Positions 6,145 to 16,893 of a stretch of DNA of 25,124 bases are shown one piece after another; the stretch's first letter is position 1, and each line of letters begins with the position of its first letter. Origin of the DNA: JAHFUI01 sp041485905 (GTDB taxonomy: Bacteria > Acidobacteriota > Vicinamibacteria > Vicinamibacterales > CAVVIG01). The DNA lies in assembly GCA_041485905.1 (NCBI GenBank), contig JBGPKK010000058.1, positions 1 to 25,124 on the forward strand, written 5' to 3'. Made by a program: the position numbers and the translations under genes. The notes beneath the pieces were generated by a model. It did not search any database, had not been told where the DNA came from, and was given only the letters and a program-made list of their open reading frames with translations.

Positions 6145-9033
6145 GCACAGTCCGAACTCTTTCAATCCCGTCACATCGGTCCCGGCCGGGCCGAGCGCGA
6201 CGCGATGCTGCAGGTCGTCGGCGCCTCCTCGCTCGACGCCTTGATCGATGAAGCGATTCCCCCAGGCATTCGACTCACCTCTCCGCTCAATTTGCCTCGG
6301 GGCCAGAGTGAGCATCAGTACCTGCGCGATCTCCGCCGGCTCGCCGCGCGCAATCAGATTTTCAAGTCCTTTATTGGCCTCGGCTACCACAACGCCGTCA
6401 CGCCGAGCGTCATCCTGCGGAACGTTCTGGAGAATCCCGGCTGGTACACTCCGTACACGCCGTATCAAGCCGAAATCGCCCAGGGGCGGCTCGAGGCGCT
6501 CCTGAATTTCCAGACGATGGTGCGCGATCTGACCGGGATGGAAATCGCGAACGCATCGCTGCTCGATGAAGCCACGGCCGCAGCCGAAGCGATGACGATG
6601 ATGTATCGCGCGAAGGCCGGCAGTCGGCCGCGGTTCTTCGTCGCGAGTTCCTGCTTTCCCCAGACGATCGACGTGCTGATGGGCCGTGCCGAGCCGCTGG
6701 GAATCGAGCTTGTGGTTGATGATCTGGAGGCCGCATCGCTCGACGGCCGTACCTTCGGCGCGCTCGTCCAGTCGCCGGATGAAGGCGGCCGCGTTCACGA
6801 CCTGCGCGACTTCATCGCCCGCGCGAAAAGGCAGGGCGTGCTGGTGGCGGTGGGCACCGACCTCCTCAGCCTCACGCTCCTGACACCTCCTGGCGAATGG
6901 GGTGCGGACGTCGTGTTTGGTACGTCGCAGCGGTTCGGGGTCCCGATGGGCTACGGAGGACCGCACGCTGCGTTTTTCGCAACGCTCGCCAACCACGTGC
7001 GGCAGGCTCCCGGCCGCATCGTCGGCGTGTCGATCGACGCGCACGGCGACCGCGCGTACCGCATGGCATTGCAGACGCGCGAGCAGCACATCCGGCGCGA
7101 CAAGGCCACCTCGAACATCTGTACGGCGCAGGCGCTGCTGGCGAGCATGGCCGGGTTCTACGCCGTGTACCACGGGCCCGAGGGGCTGACGACGATCGCC
7201 CGGCGAATCCACGAACGGGCGAGAGTGCTGGCACACGCCCTCGCCAGTGTGGGTGTCCGGCAGCTCAATGACGTCTACTTCGACACGCTGCGGCTGGCGG
7301 TGGACAGTGTCGAGCGGCTTCATCAAATGGCAGTCGCGTCCAAGATGAACTTTCGGTATCGGACGGACGGTACTGTGAATGTCGCTATCGACGAAACGAC
7401 TGACGCCGCCGACCTGCAAGCGATCGTGGCGGTGTTTGCCGCCGCTCAGGGCGTCGGGGTCGCGCCGATCGATCTCTCGGGGGACTCGCTCGGTCCGGAC
7501 TATCCGGAGTCAGTCACGAGGACGTCCACGTTCCTCAGTCATCCGGTCTTCAACGCCCATCACTCTGAAACGGACATGATGCGGTACATCCGCAGGCTGG
7601 AACGGAAGGATATCGGCCTCGACACGTCGATGATTCCGCTCGGCTCCTGCACGATGAAGCTGAATGCGGCATCCGAGATGCTCCCGATCACGTGGCCGGA
7701 GTTTTCACAGTTACACCCGTTCGTTCCCGTCGAGCAGGCGGCGGGCTACCACGAGATATTCAGCGGACTCGAGGCGGCGCTGTGCGAGATCACCGGTTTC
7801 GCCGCCGTCTCGCTGCAACCCAATTCGGGGGCGCAGGGCGAATTCACGGGGTTGATGGTGATTCGCGCCTACCACCGCGAGCGCGGCGACACGCATCGGG
7901 ACGTCGTGCTCATTCCCGACTCCGCGCACGGCACCAATCCCGCCAGCGCCGTTATGGCCGGAATGCGGGTCGTGGTCGTCGCAAGCACGAGGGAGGGGAA
8001 CATCGACGTCGACGACCTGCGCGCGAAAACAGTAGAGCATCGCGAGCATCTCGCGGCGCTGATGATCACCTATCCCTCCACGCACGGTGTGTTCGAAGAA
8101 TCGATCCGGGAAGCGTGCGCCATCGTGCACGCGGGAGGCGGGCAGGTCTACCTGGACGGCGCGAACATGAACGCACAGGTCGGCCTCACGAGCCCGGCCG
8201 CCGTCGGCGCGGACGTCTGCCATCTCAATCTCCACAAGACGTTCAGCATCCCGCACGGAGGCGGCGGGCCGGGCATGGGACCCATCGCGTCCGCCGCCCA
8301 TCTGGCGCCGTACCTGCCCGGCCATTCAGTGGTCGCGACGGGAGGCAGCCGTGCGATACACGCGACCGCCGAGGCACCCTGGGGCAGCGCGAGCATCCTG
8401 CTGATCTCGTACGGCTACATCCGGATGCTCGGCGGCGACGGCATGACGGATGCCACGCGCTACGCGATCCTCAACGCCAACTACGTCAAGTCCCGGCTGG
8501 AACCGCATTATCCGGTCCTGTACGCCCGTGGAAACGGCCGCGTCGCGCACGAGATGATCTTCGATCTCCGTCCATTGAAACAGGCAAGCGGCATCGACGA
8601 AACGGACGTGGCCAAGCGTCTGATGGACTACGGATTCCATGCGCCGACCGTGTCGTTCCCTGTGGCCGGGACGCTGATGGTGGAACCGACGGAAAGCGAA
8701 TCCAAGGAGGAGCTCGATCGCTTCTGCGACGCGATGATCGCGATCCGCGGCGAGATTCAGGCGGTCATCGACGGTAGCGCCGATCCGAGCGACAACGTGT
8801 TGAAGCACGCGCCGCATACGGCTGCGGCGGTGTCGGCCGACGACTGGAAGCACGCGTACTCGCGCGAGCAGGCGGCATTCCCGCTGCCCTTCGTCCGCGC
8901 CAATAAATTCTGGCCGAGCGTGGGACGCATCAACAGTGCGTACGGCGATCGCAACCTCATGTGCGCGTGCCCACCGGCCGCCGCTTACGCGGCGGAACTT
9001 AAAACTGAAAAGTCAGAACTGAAAGGACCGTGA
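6133..9033 (+). CDS. gcvP: Glycine dehydrogenase (decarboxylating), single-chain P protein
   Basis: GcvP is the PLP enzyme that decarboxylates glycine and loads the aminomethyl group onto GcvH. The 966 residues correspond to the one-chain form, with both halves fused. The N-terminal half has FQSRHIGPG and GYHNAVTPSVILRNV. The C-terminal half has PLGSCTMKLNAASEMLPI, LQPNSGAQGEFTGL, DSAHGTNPASAVMAGM and LNLHKTFSIPHGGGGPGMGP, where Lys702 is the PLP Schiff-base lysine. The start is forced: after the in-frame stop at 6094 the only usable codon before the conserved RHIGP is ATG 6133, which lies in a repeat hairpin and has no evident Shine-Dalgarno site. The last residues (ELKTEKSELKGP) are encoded by a degenerate 7-base repeat array and replace a normal C-terminus. 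Confidence 0.97.
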   Translation: MRSGAQSELFQSRHIGPGRAERDAMLQVVGASSLDALIDEAIPPGIRLTSPLNLPRGQSEHQYLRDLRRLAARNQIFKSFIGLGYHNAVTPSVILRNVLENPGWYTPYTPYQAEIAQGRLEALLNFQTMVRDLTGMEIANASLLDEATAAAEAMTMMYRAKAGSRPRFFVASSCFPQTIDVLMGRAEPLGIELVVDDLEAASLDGRTFGALVQSPDEGGRVHDLRDFIARAKRQGVLVAVGTDLLSLTLLTPPGEWGADVVFGTSQRFGVPMGYGGPHAAFFATLANHVRQAPGRIVGVSIDAHGDRAYRMALQTREQHIRRDKATSNICTAQALLASMAGFYAVYHGPEGLTTIARRIHERARVLAHALASVGVRQLNDVYFDTLRLAVDSVERLHQMAVASKMNFRYRTDGTVNVAIDETTDAADLQAIVAVFAAAQGVGVAPIDLSGDSLGPDYPESVTRTSTFLSHPVFNAHHSETDMMRYIRRLERKDIGLDTSMIPLGSCTMKLNAASEMLPITWPEFSQLHPFVPVEQAAGYHEIFSGLEAALCEITGFAAVSLQPNSGAQGEFTGLMVIRAYHRERGDTHRDVVLIPDSAHGTNPASAVMAGMRVVVVASTREGNIDVDDLRAKTVEHREHLAALMITYPSTHGVFEESIREACAIVHAGGGQVYLDGANMNAQVGLTSPAAVGADVCHLNLHKTFSIPHGGGGPGMGPIASAAHLAPYLPGHSVVATGGSRAIHATAEAPWGSASILLISYGYIRMLGGDGMTDATRYAILNANYVKSRLEPHYPVLYARGNGRVAHEMIFDLRPLKQASGIDETDVAKRLMDYGFHAPTVSFPVAGTLMVEPTESESKEELDRFCDAMIAIRGEIQAVIDGSADPSDNVLKHAPHTAAAVSADDWKHAYSREQAAFPLPFVRANKFWPSVGRINSAYGDRNLMCACPPAAAYAAELKTEKSELKGP

Positions 9034-9074
9034 TCGTGGTCCTTTTAAGTTCTAAGTTCTAAGTTCTAAGTTTC
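8995..9074. repeat. Inverted array of 7-base repeats across the gcvP / aminotransferase ends
   Basis: The left arm is a degenerate heptamer series (AAAACTG, AAAAGTC, AGAACTG, AAAGGAC; 9001-9028). The right arm is exact AAGTTCT at 9047-9053, 9054-9060 and 9061-9067, then AAGTTTC. Read on the minus strand, the right arm is AGAACTT repeated and ends in AAAAGGACC, so the arms are inverted copies around a short centre. The left arm encodes the end of GcvP and the right arm the end of the aminotransferase. Confidence 0.75.
9022..9046. terminator. Hairpin terminator between gcvP and the convergent aminotransferase gene
   Basis: AAAGGACC (9022-9029) pairs with GGTCCTTT (9038-9045) across an 8-base loop, with flanking A and T runs on the two sides. 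The stem contains the end of the gcvP frame (stop 9031-9033). Its A/T tails would let it end transcription in both directions between these convergent genes. Confidence 0.55.
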
Positions 9075-9951
9075 GAGTAAGCTCCTGGGCTTTCCGGCGA
9101 AAGGCGTCGAGAAGAGCGCGCGTCACGGATCCGGGCGCGCCGGCGCCGATGCGCCGGTCGTCTATCTGCACAATCGGCACGACTTCGCGAGTCGTGCTCG
9201 TCAGGAATGCCTCGTCGGCGCCGAACAGATCATCGTCTCGCAGCACGGCTTCGCGAACGGGAATGCCCACGTCGGCCCCGAGCTCGAAGACGAATTCACG
9301 CGTGATGCCTGGAAGCAGTCCCGCGTCGAGCGGCGGCGTCAGCGCCGCGCCGTCCTTGACGATGAAGAGGTTTGAGGTGGTGCACTCGGCGATCTCACCG
9401 CGGTAGTTGCGCATCACGCCCTCGAATGCGCCGCGCCGCGCCGCTTCCTGCATCGCGAGCGCATTGTTCAAGAGGTTGTTCGATTTGATCAGTGGATTGA
9501 CCGTCCTGGGGTGATTTCTCACGATCGACACCAGCGCCACGCGCACGCCCTTCTCGAATGTCTCGCGTGTCGGATCGACCTGCGGCTTCACGATCACGAC
9601 GATCGACGGCTCGGGGCAGACGGCCGGATCGTACGACAGATCGCCAATCCCGCGAGTGACCATCAGCCGGATGTACGCTTCCTTGTCTGGCCCGCCGCCG
9701 AGCCCTCCCGCGCGCATCGTGCCGCGGAACCGCGCCTCGATCTCGGTATCGTCTATCGGAATGGGCAGCGCCAGCATGCCCGCGGAGGTTCGCAGACGGC
9801 GCATGTGGCGATCGAAAAGAAATGGCTCGCCGTTGTAGGTTCGCAGCGTTTCGTACACGCCTTCACCGTAGAGGAACCCGTGGTCGAAGACGGAGATGAC
9901 GGCGTGGGCCTGATCGGCGATGCGGCCGTTGACGTTGACGGTGGCACTCAT
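9052..9951 (-). CDS. Class IV PLP aminotransferase (branched-chain / D-amino acid type)
   Basis: This fold-type IV transaminase is about 300 residues. The N-terminus has VFDHGFLYGEGVYETLR, followed by FLFDRHMRRL; Lys156 in NPLIKSNNLLNNALA is the PLP lysine, and EIAECTTSNLFIV and GLLPGITRE bind cofactor phosphate as in the family. It could serve as branched-chain aminotransferase (IlvE), D-amino acid transaminase or aminodeoxychorismate lyase; sequence alone does not settle this, so no symbol is given. ATG 9951 is preferred to the adjacent TTG 9954; no Shine-Dalgarno site is visible. The C-terminal NLELRT is encoded by heptamer repeats. It diverges from nnr and converges on gcvP. Confidence 0.88.
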   Translation of the reverse strand: MSATVNVNGRIADQAHAVISVFDHGFLYGEGVYETLRTYNGEPFLFDRHMRRLRTSAGMLALPIPIDDTEIEARFRGTMRAGGLGGGPDKEAYIRLMVTRGIGDLSYDPAVCPEPSIVVIVKPQVDPTRETFEKGVRVALVSIVRNHPRTVNPLIKSNNLLNNALAMQEAARRGAFEGVMRNYRGEIAECTTSNLFIVKDGAALTPPLDAGLLPGITREFVFELGADVGIPVREAVLRDDDLFGADEAFLTSTTREVVPIVQIDDRRIGAGAPGSVTRALLDAFRRKAQELTRNLELRT

Positions 9952-9985
9952 CAATGGGAGGGTACCATCACGTCGAGAGACCGAT

Positions 9986-10066
9986 CCACCACAAAGGACA
10001 CCAGGGACACAGAGGCCCGGACCTTACAGTAATATCCATCGTGTCCACTGTGTCCTTTGTGTTGTG
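9986..10066. repeat. Inverted array of 9-base repeats in the aminotransferase / nnr divergent gap
   Basis: CACAAAGGACAC (9990-10001) is perfectly inverted as GTGTCCTTTGTG (10050-10061). Each arm continues as a degenerate 9-base series: ACAAAGGAC, ACCAGGGAC, ACAGAGGCC on the left, and ACACAAAGG, ACACAGTGG, ACACGATGG on the right read in minus sense. The inner GGACAC/GTGTCC also pair. The centre contains TAATAT (10030-10035), a possible -10 element for nnr. The array is open in translation but is not a gene. Confidence 0.7.
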
Positions 10067-10087
10067 CCAGCGCCCGAACGAACCCGA

Positions 10088-11671
10088 ATGCGTGTACTGA
10101 ACTCGACACAGATGCGTGAAGCCGATCGCCGCACAATCGAAGAGATCGGTATCCCGGCGCTCGTGCTCATGGAAAATGCGGGCCGCCAGGTCGTGGCCGC
10201 GATGGAAGCGATGCACGGCGATCTGCTCGAGCGCCGCGTCGCGGTGCTGTGTGGCCGTGGCAACAACGGCGGCGACGGGTTCGTCGTCGCGCGCACGCTG
10301 ATGCAGCGAAGCGTCGACGTGGCGGTATTCCTGCTCGGCCGGGTCGCCGAGGTTCGCGGCGATGCGCGCATCAATCTCGAGATTCTGGGTCGACTGGGCG
10401 TCACCGTGGTCGAGATCGACGACAGTCAGGCGTGGGAGCTGCACTTTTCTGAGGTCAGCGACTGCACGCTGATCGTGGACGCGATTTTCGGAACCGGCTT
10501 GAACGCGCCGGTCAGCGGCCTCATTCAGAGCGTGATCGCCGACGTGAATGCCTCCGGCATCCCGGTCGTGTCGATCGATCTGCCGTCCGGATTGTCCGCC
10601 GATTCCGCCGAGCCGATCGGCGACTCGATCGAAGCCGGCCTCACCGTCACCATTGCCGCGCCCAAGCTTCCGCTGGTCCTGCCGCCGGCGGAAACGCGCG
10701 CGGGCGACATCGTGATCGCCGATATCGGCATCCCATCCGATGTGCTCGATTCGGTCGAAGGTCCGCGGGTGGAGCTCCTGACGCGCGCCTCGATGCGCGA
10801 GCTCATCACGCCGAGAACCGCCGACAGCCACAAGGGCGACTATGGTCATGTGCTGCTGGTCGCCGGATCGCGCGGCAAAACGGGAGCGGCTCATCTCGCG
10901 GCCCTCGGCGCACTGCGGTCGGGCGCCGGCCTGGTGACGGTCGCCACGCCCTCCAGTTGCCAGGCTGTGATCTCCGCCATGGCGCCGGAGTACATGACGG
11001 AGGGGCTCGAGGAGACGGACGAGGGACTCGATCCCGACGCCGTGGACGGCGTGCTGGAGCTCGCGCGTGACGTGGTCGCGCTCGGGCCGGGTCTCGGGCA
11101 GGCGCCGGCGACCGCTCAGTTCATCATGCGGCTGGTCGATCGCGCGACGATGCCGCTGGTCATCGATGCCGATGGGTTGAACGCGTTCCGCGGGGATCCC
11201 GATCGGCTGGCTGGTCGTGAAGGCCGCGACGTCATCATCACGCCGCATCCCGGCGAAATGGGGCGGCTTCTCGGCATGTCGTCTGACGAGGTGCAGGCGA
11301 GCCGGCTGGAGATCGCGCGCAATTTCGCGGTCGCGCACCATGTCTACGTCGTGTTGAAGGGACACCGGACGATCATCGCCACACCGGATGAGAAGATCTT
11401 CATCAACCCGACCGGCAATCCAGGCATGGCAACGGGCGGGACCGGCGACGTTCTGACAGGGATGATTGCGGCGTGGCTCGCGCAGCTTCTCGATGCAGAG
11501 GCGGCGTGCAAGCTCGCGGTGTACCTGCACGGCATGGCGGGCGATCTGGCCGAGGCGGACGAAGGGGAAGTGTCGATGACGGCGGCCGATGTGGCCGGGC
11601 ACCTCGGCGACGCGATCCTCGAGCTCACGGCGCGACGGAAGGTCGTCGATCGCAATCACGGATCTTCGTGA
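10088..11671 (+). CDS. nnr: Bifunctional NAD(P)H-hydrate epimerase / ADP-dependent NAD(P)HX dehydratase
   Basis: This enzyme repairs hydrated NADH and NADPH: the N-terminal YjeF domain epimerises R- and S-NAD(P)HX and the C-terminal ribokinase-like domain dehydrates the S form. The N-terminal half shows MREADRRTIEEIGIPALVLM, CGRGNNGGDG (55-64) and IFGTGLNAPVSG. The C-terminal half shows SHKGDYGHVLLVAGS, LGPGLGQ, ITPHPGEMGRLLG, VVLKGHRTII and GTGDVLTGM (451-459; Asp454 is the likely catalytic base). The 527-residue length fits the fused form. The ATG at 10088 directly precedes the conserved N-terminus; the frame extends upstream only through repeats. Its stop overlaps the tsaE GTG start. Confidence 0.96.
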   Translation: MRVLNSTQMREADRRTIEEIGIPALVLMENAGRQVVAAMEAMHGDLLERRVAVLCGRGNNGGDGFVVARTLMQRSVDVAVFLLGRVAEVRGDARINLEILGRLGVTVVEIDDSQAWELHFSEVSDCTLIVDAIFGTGLNAPVSGLIQSVIADVNASGIPVVSIDLPSGLSADSAEPIGDSIEAGLTVTIAAPKLPLVLPPAETRAGDIVIADIGIPSDVLDSVEGPRVELLTRASMRELITPRTADSHKGDYGHVLLVAGSRGKTGAAHLAALGALRSGAGLVTVATPSSCQAVISAMAPEYMTEGLEETDEGLDPDAVDGVLELARDVVALGPGLGQAPATAQFIMRLVDRATMPLVIDADGLNAFRGDPDRLAGREGRDVIITPHPGEMGRLLGMSSDEVQASRLEIARNFAVAHHVYVVLKGHRTIIATPDEKIFINPTGNPGMATGGTGDVLTGMIAAWLAQLLDAEAACKLAVYLHGMAGDLAEADEGEVSMTAADVAGHLGDAILELTARRKVVDRNHGSS

Positions 11672-12111
11672 CGAACGCATCGCTGACCCGAACCTTCACC
11701 ACACACTCCGAAGCTGAAACCGCCGCGGTCGGATACGGGCTGGCGCCGACGCTGGCGGAGGGATCCGTCGTGCTCCTCATCGGCGATCTGGGCGCCGGCA
11801 AGACGGCGTTCGTTCGCGGTCTCGCCGAAGGGCTCGGCGCCAGTTCAGCCGACGTCAGCAGTCCGACGTTCACGCTGATTCAGGAATATCGGGGCGGTCG
11901 GCTGACGCTGCTGCACGTCGATCTGTATCGTCTGGACGACCCGCGCGAGATCGACGACCTCGGCCTCGACGAGCTGGGAAGCGGGGCCGTGGTGGCGATC
12001 GAATGGGCGGGGAAGCTGCCGCGGCCGCCGCACGATGCGATCCGCGTCAGGATCGAGCACGCGGGGGAGATGGAGCGACGGGTGACTATTGAAATGCAAA
12101 ATGTACAATGA
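11668..12111 (+). CDS. tsaE: tRNA threonylcarbamoyladenosine biosynthesis ATPase TsaE
   Basis: TsaE is the small ATPase that works with TsaB and TsaD to place t6A at position 37 of ANN-decoding tRNAs. The 147 residues hold a Walker A GDLGAGKT (39-46), then VSSPTFTLIQEY, the Walker B-like LLHVDLYRL, and VAIEWAGKLP, all in family order. The GTG start at 11668 overlaps the nnr stop in the form GTGA, so the two genes are translationally coupled; this nnr-tsaE pairing is common in bacteria. The final residues EMQNVQ are encoded by AATGCAAAATG-type repeats and are probably not ancestral. Confidence 0.95.
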   Translation: MTNASLTRTFTTHSEAETAAVGYGLAPTLAEGSVVLLIGDLGAGKTAFVRGLAEGLGASSADVSSPTFTLIQEYRGGRLTLLHVDLYRLDDPREIDDLGLDELGSGAVVAIEWAGKLPRPPHDAIRVRIEHAGEMERRVTIEMQNVQ

Positions 12112-12162
12112 CGAATGCATAGTGTCGGACCCACCGACATTTTGCATTCCGCATTTTGCATT
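12092..12162. repeat. Inverted heptamer array and hairpin between convergent tsaE and guaB
   Basis: AATGCAAAATGT (12093-12104) is perfectly inverted as ACATTTTGCATT (12137-12148), with a further copy GCATTTTGCATT (12151-12162). The left arm is phased in sevens (AAATGCA, AAATGTA, CAATGAC, GAATGCA) and runs through the tsaE stop codon. A central TGTCGG/CCGACA stem (12123-12128, 12134-12139) competes with the long stem. It may act as a transcription terminator for tsaE. Confidence 0.7.
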
Positions 12163-12198
12163 ATTCCGATCTGTAGCTCGGCGTGTCCTTTATCACAG

Positions 12199-12218
12199 CC
12201 CGGGGCCCCACCCCCGGG
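12199..12218 (-). terminator. GC-rich hairpin downstream of guaB
   Basis: CCCGGGG (12199-12205) pairs with CCCCGGG (12212-12218) across a 6-base loop, about 10 bases past the guaB stop. There is no T run after it on the minus strand, so it is only a possible terminator or a 3'-end stabilising structure. Confidence 0.3.
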
Positions 12219-12228
12219 GGTCGGCGCC

Positions 12229-13752
12229 TCACTCTGTTCGGTAGTTCGGCGCCTCCTTCGTGATGGCCACGTCGTGGACGTGGCTCTCGCGGACGCCCGC
12301 CGCCGTGATGCGAATCAGCTTCGCGTCGCGCTGCAGCATCGGAATGTTGCGGCACCCGCAGTAACCCATCCCCGCGCGTAATCCGCCGACGAGTTGGTAG
12401 ATGAGCCCCGCGACGCTGCCCTTGTGGGCGACCCGCCCCTCGATGCCTTCCGGCACGAGCTTGTCGGTCCCTCCGGGCGCTTCGAGGTCGAATTCGTCCT
12501 GGAAATAGCGATCCCGGCTCCCGCGGCGCATCGCGCCGATTGACCCCATCCCGCGATATTCCTTGAAGCTGCGGCCTTGATAAAGAATCAATTCGCCGGG
12601 ACTCTCGTCGGTGCCGGCGAACAAGTTGCCGATCATCGTGCAGCTCGCGCCGACCGCGATCGCTTTGGTGACGTCGCCGGAAAACCGGATGCCGCCGTCG
12701 GCAATCACGGGGATGCCGTGCGACGCCGCGGCGCGCGCGCACTCCATGATGGAGGTGATCATCGGCACGCCAATCCCCGCGATGACGCGGGTCGTGCAAA
12801 TCGAGCCGGCGCCGATGCCGACCTTCACCGCGTCGACACCGAGCGCGATCAGGGCTTCGGTCGCCTCCGCCGTCGCCACGTTCCCCGCCACCAGGTCGAC
12901 CTCGGGGAAGCGCCGGCGAATGTGCCGCACCATGTCGAGCACGCCCTGCGCGTGCCCGTGCGCCGTATCGACGACGAGGACATCGACGCTGGCGGCCACG
13001 AGCGCCTCGGCCCGCTGCATCGTGTCCGACGCCACGCCCACCGCCGCACCGCACCGGAGCCGGCCGAGTGGATCCTTCGAGGCGTTGGGATACTTGACGG
13101 CTTTCTGGATGTCTTTCACCGTGATGAGTCCCTTGAGCCGGAACTCGCGATCGACGACCAGCAGCTTCTCGATCTTGTGCTCGTGAAGAATCTTCCGCGC
13201 CGATTCCAGCGTCGTGCCGACCGGCACCGTGATCAGATCCTCGTGGGTCATCACCTCCGAGATTGGACGGGTGACGTTGGTCTCGAACCGCAGGTCGCGG
13301 TTCGTCAGGATCCCGACCAGCCGCCCCTCCTTACCGCCATCGGCGGTAATGGGCACGCCGGAGATCCGGTATTTCTTCATCAAATCGAGCGCTTCGTAGA
13401 TCTTGTGCGTCGGGGACAGCGTGATGGGATCGACGATCATCCCGCTCTCCGAACGCTTCACGCGATCGACCTCCGACGCCTGCTCCTCGATCGAGAGATT
13501 CTTGTGGATGACGCCCAGGCCCCCGTGCTGCGCCATCGCGATGGCGAGCCGCGACTCGGTGACGGTATCCATCGCCGCGCTCACCAGCGGCACGTTCAAC
13601 CGGATGTTGCGGGTCAGTCGCGTGCTGACATCCACCTGTGTGGGGACCACGTCGGAGTGCCGCGGGACGAGCAGCACATCGTCGAAGGTCAGCGCGGTCG
13701 CCAGGCCGGACCCGATGGAGAGCAGCGTCGGAGCTTCGGTCTTCAGTTCCAT
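12229..13752 (-). CDS. guaB: Inosine-5'-monophosphate dehydrogenase
   Basis: GuaB oxidises IMP to XMP with NAD+, the committed step to GMP. The 507-residue length is normal. The N-terminus has ALTFDDVLLVPRHSDV and VSAAMDTVTE; two CBS domains lie at roughly 95-215, with GILTNRDLRFE and LLVVDREFRLKGLITVKDI. The catalytic loop is GIGAGSICTTR with Cys319, followed by IADGGIRFSGDVTKAIA. The flap carries the Arg-Tyr pair in SRDRYFQDEF, and the C-terminus has GMGYCGCRNI. It lies on the minus strand, 50 bases downstream of secA; that gap shows no clear terminator, so cotranscription is possible. Confidence 0.97.
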   Translation of the reverse strand: MELKTEAPTLLSIGSGLATALTFDDVLLVPRHSDVVPTQVDVSTRLTRNIRLNVPLVSAAMDTVTESRLAIAMAQHGGLGVIHKNLSIEEQASEVDRVKRSESGMIVDPITLSPTHKIYEALDLMKKYRISGVPITADGGKEGRLVGILTNRDLRFETNVTRPISEVMTHEDLITVPVGTTLESARKILHEHKIEKLLVVDREFRLKGLITVKDIQKAVKYPNASKDPLGRLRCGAAVGVASDTMQRAEALVAASVDVLVVDTAHGHAQGVLDMVRHIRRRFPEVDLVAGNVATAEATEALIALGVDAVKVGIGAGSICTTRVIAGIGVPMITSIMECARAAASHGIPVIADGGIRFSGDVTKAIAVGASCTMIGNLFAGTDESPGELILYQGRSFKEYRGMGSIGAMRRGSRDRYFQDEFDLEAPGGTDKLVPEGIEGRVAHKGSVAGLIYQLVGGLRAGMGYCGCRNIPMLQRDAKLIRITAAGVRESHVHDVAITKEAPNYRTE

Positions 13753-13802
13753 AAGAATCTCACTGGTCGCTGCCTGTCAACCGACGACTGTCGACTCCGC
13801 CG

Positions 13803-16745
<2,943 letters not shown>

Positions 16746-16778
16746 CTACAGCGAAGGCGAGACCAAGGATATCCAGTC

Positions 16779-16784
16779 ATTGTA
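16779..16784 (-). promoter_or_regulatory. Possible -10 element of secA
   Basis: TACAAT on the minus strand lies 33 bases before the secA ATG. No convincing -35 hexamer was found at the matching distance, so it is a half-supported promoter. Confidence 0.3.
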
Positions 16785-16810
16785 GCAGAGACGGGGGCAG
16801 AGACTCCTGG

Positions 16811-16880
16811 TAGGGCGGACCTTATGAGGTCCGCCGAACGGGCCGCCGGAGATGCCGGACCCAATAGGGTCCGGCCTACA
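16811..16880. repeat. REP-like palindrome pair between the M23 peptidase gene and secA
   Basis: Two perfect hairpins lie in tandem: GGCGGACC-TTATGA-GGTCCGCC (16814-16835) and GCCGGACCC-AATA-GGGTCCGGC (16854-16875). The outer ends TAGGGCGGACC and GGTCCGGCCTA are near-inverse copies, so the whole 70-base unit is a bipartite palindromic element. The first hairpin is almost identical to that at 6097-6118. Confidence 0.85.
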
Positions 16881-16893
16881 ACTGGCCGGATTG

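Noticed and set aside
5308..7419. A 703-codon minus-strand frame opposite gcvT-gcvH-gcvP
   Set aside because: It spans three well-supported genes on the other strand; the composition is that of a high-GC shadow frame.
9047..9074. CRISPR-like array from the AAGTTCT repeats
   Set aside because: The unit is 7 bases with no spacers, and no cas genes are in view.
9920..10087. N-terminal extension of nnr through the 9-base repeats
   Set aside because: The frame is open only because the repeat array lacks stops; the conserved start is at 10088.
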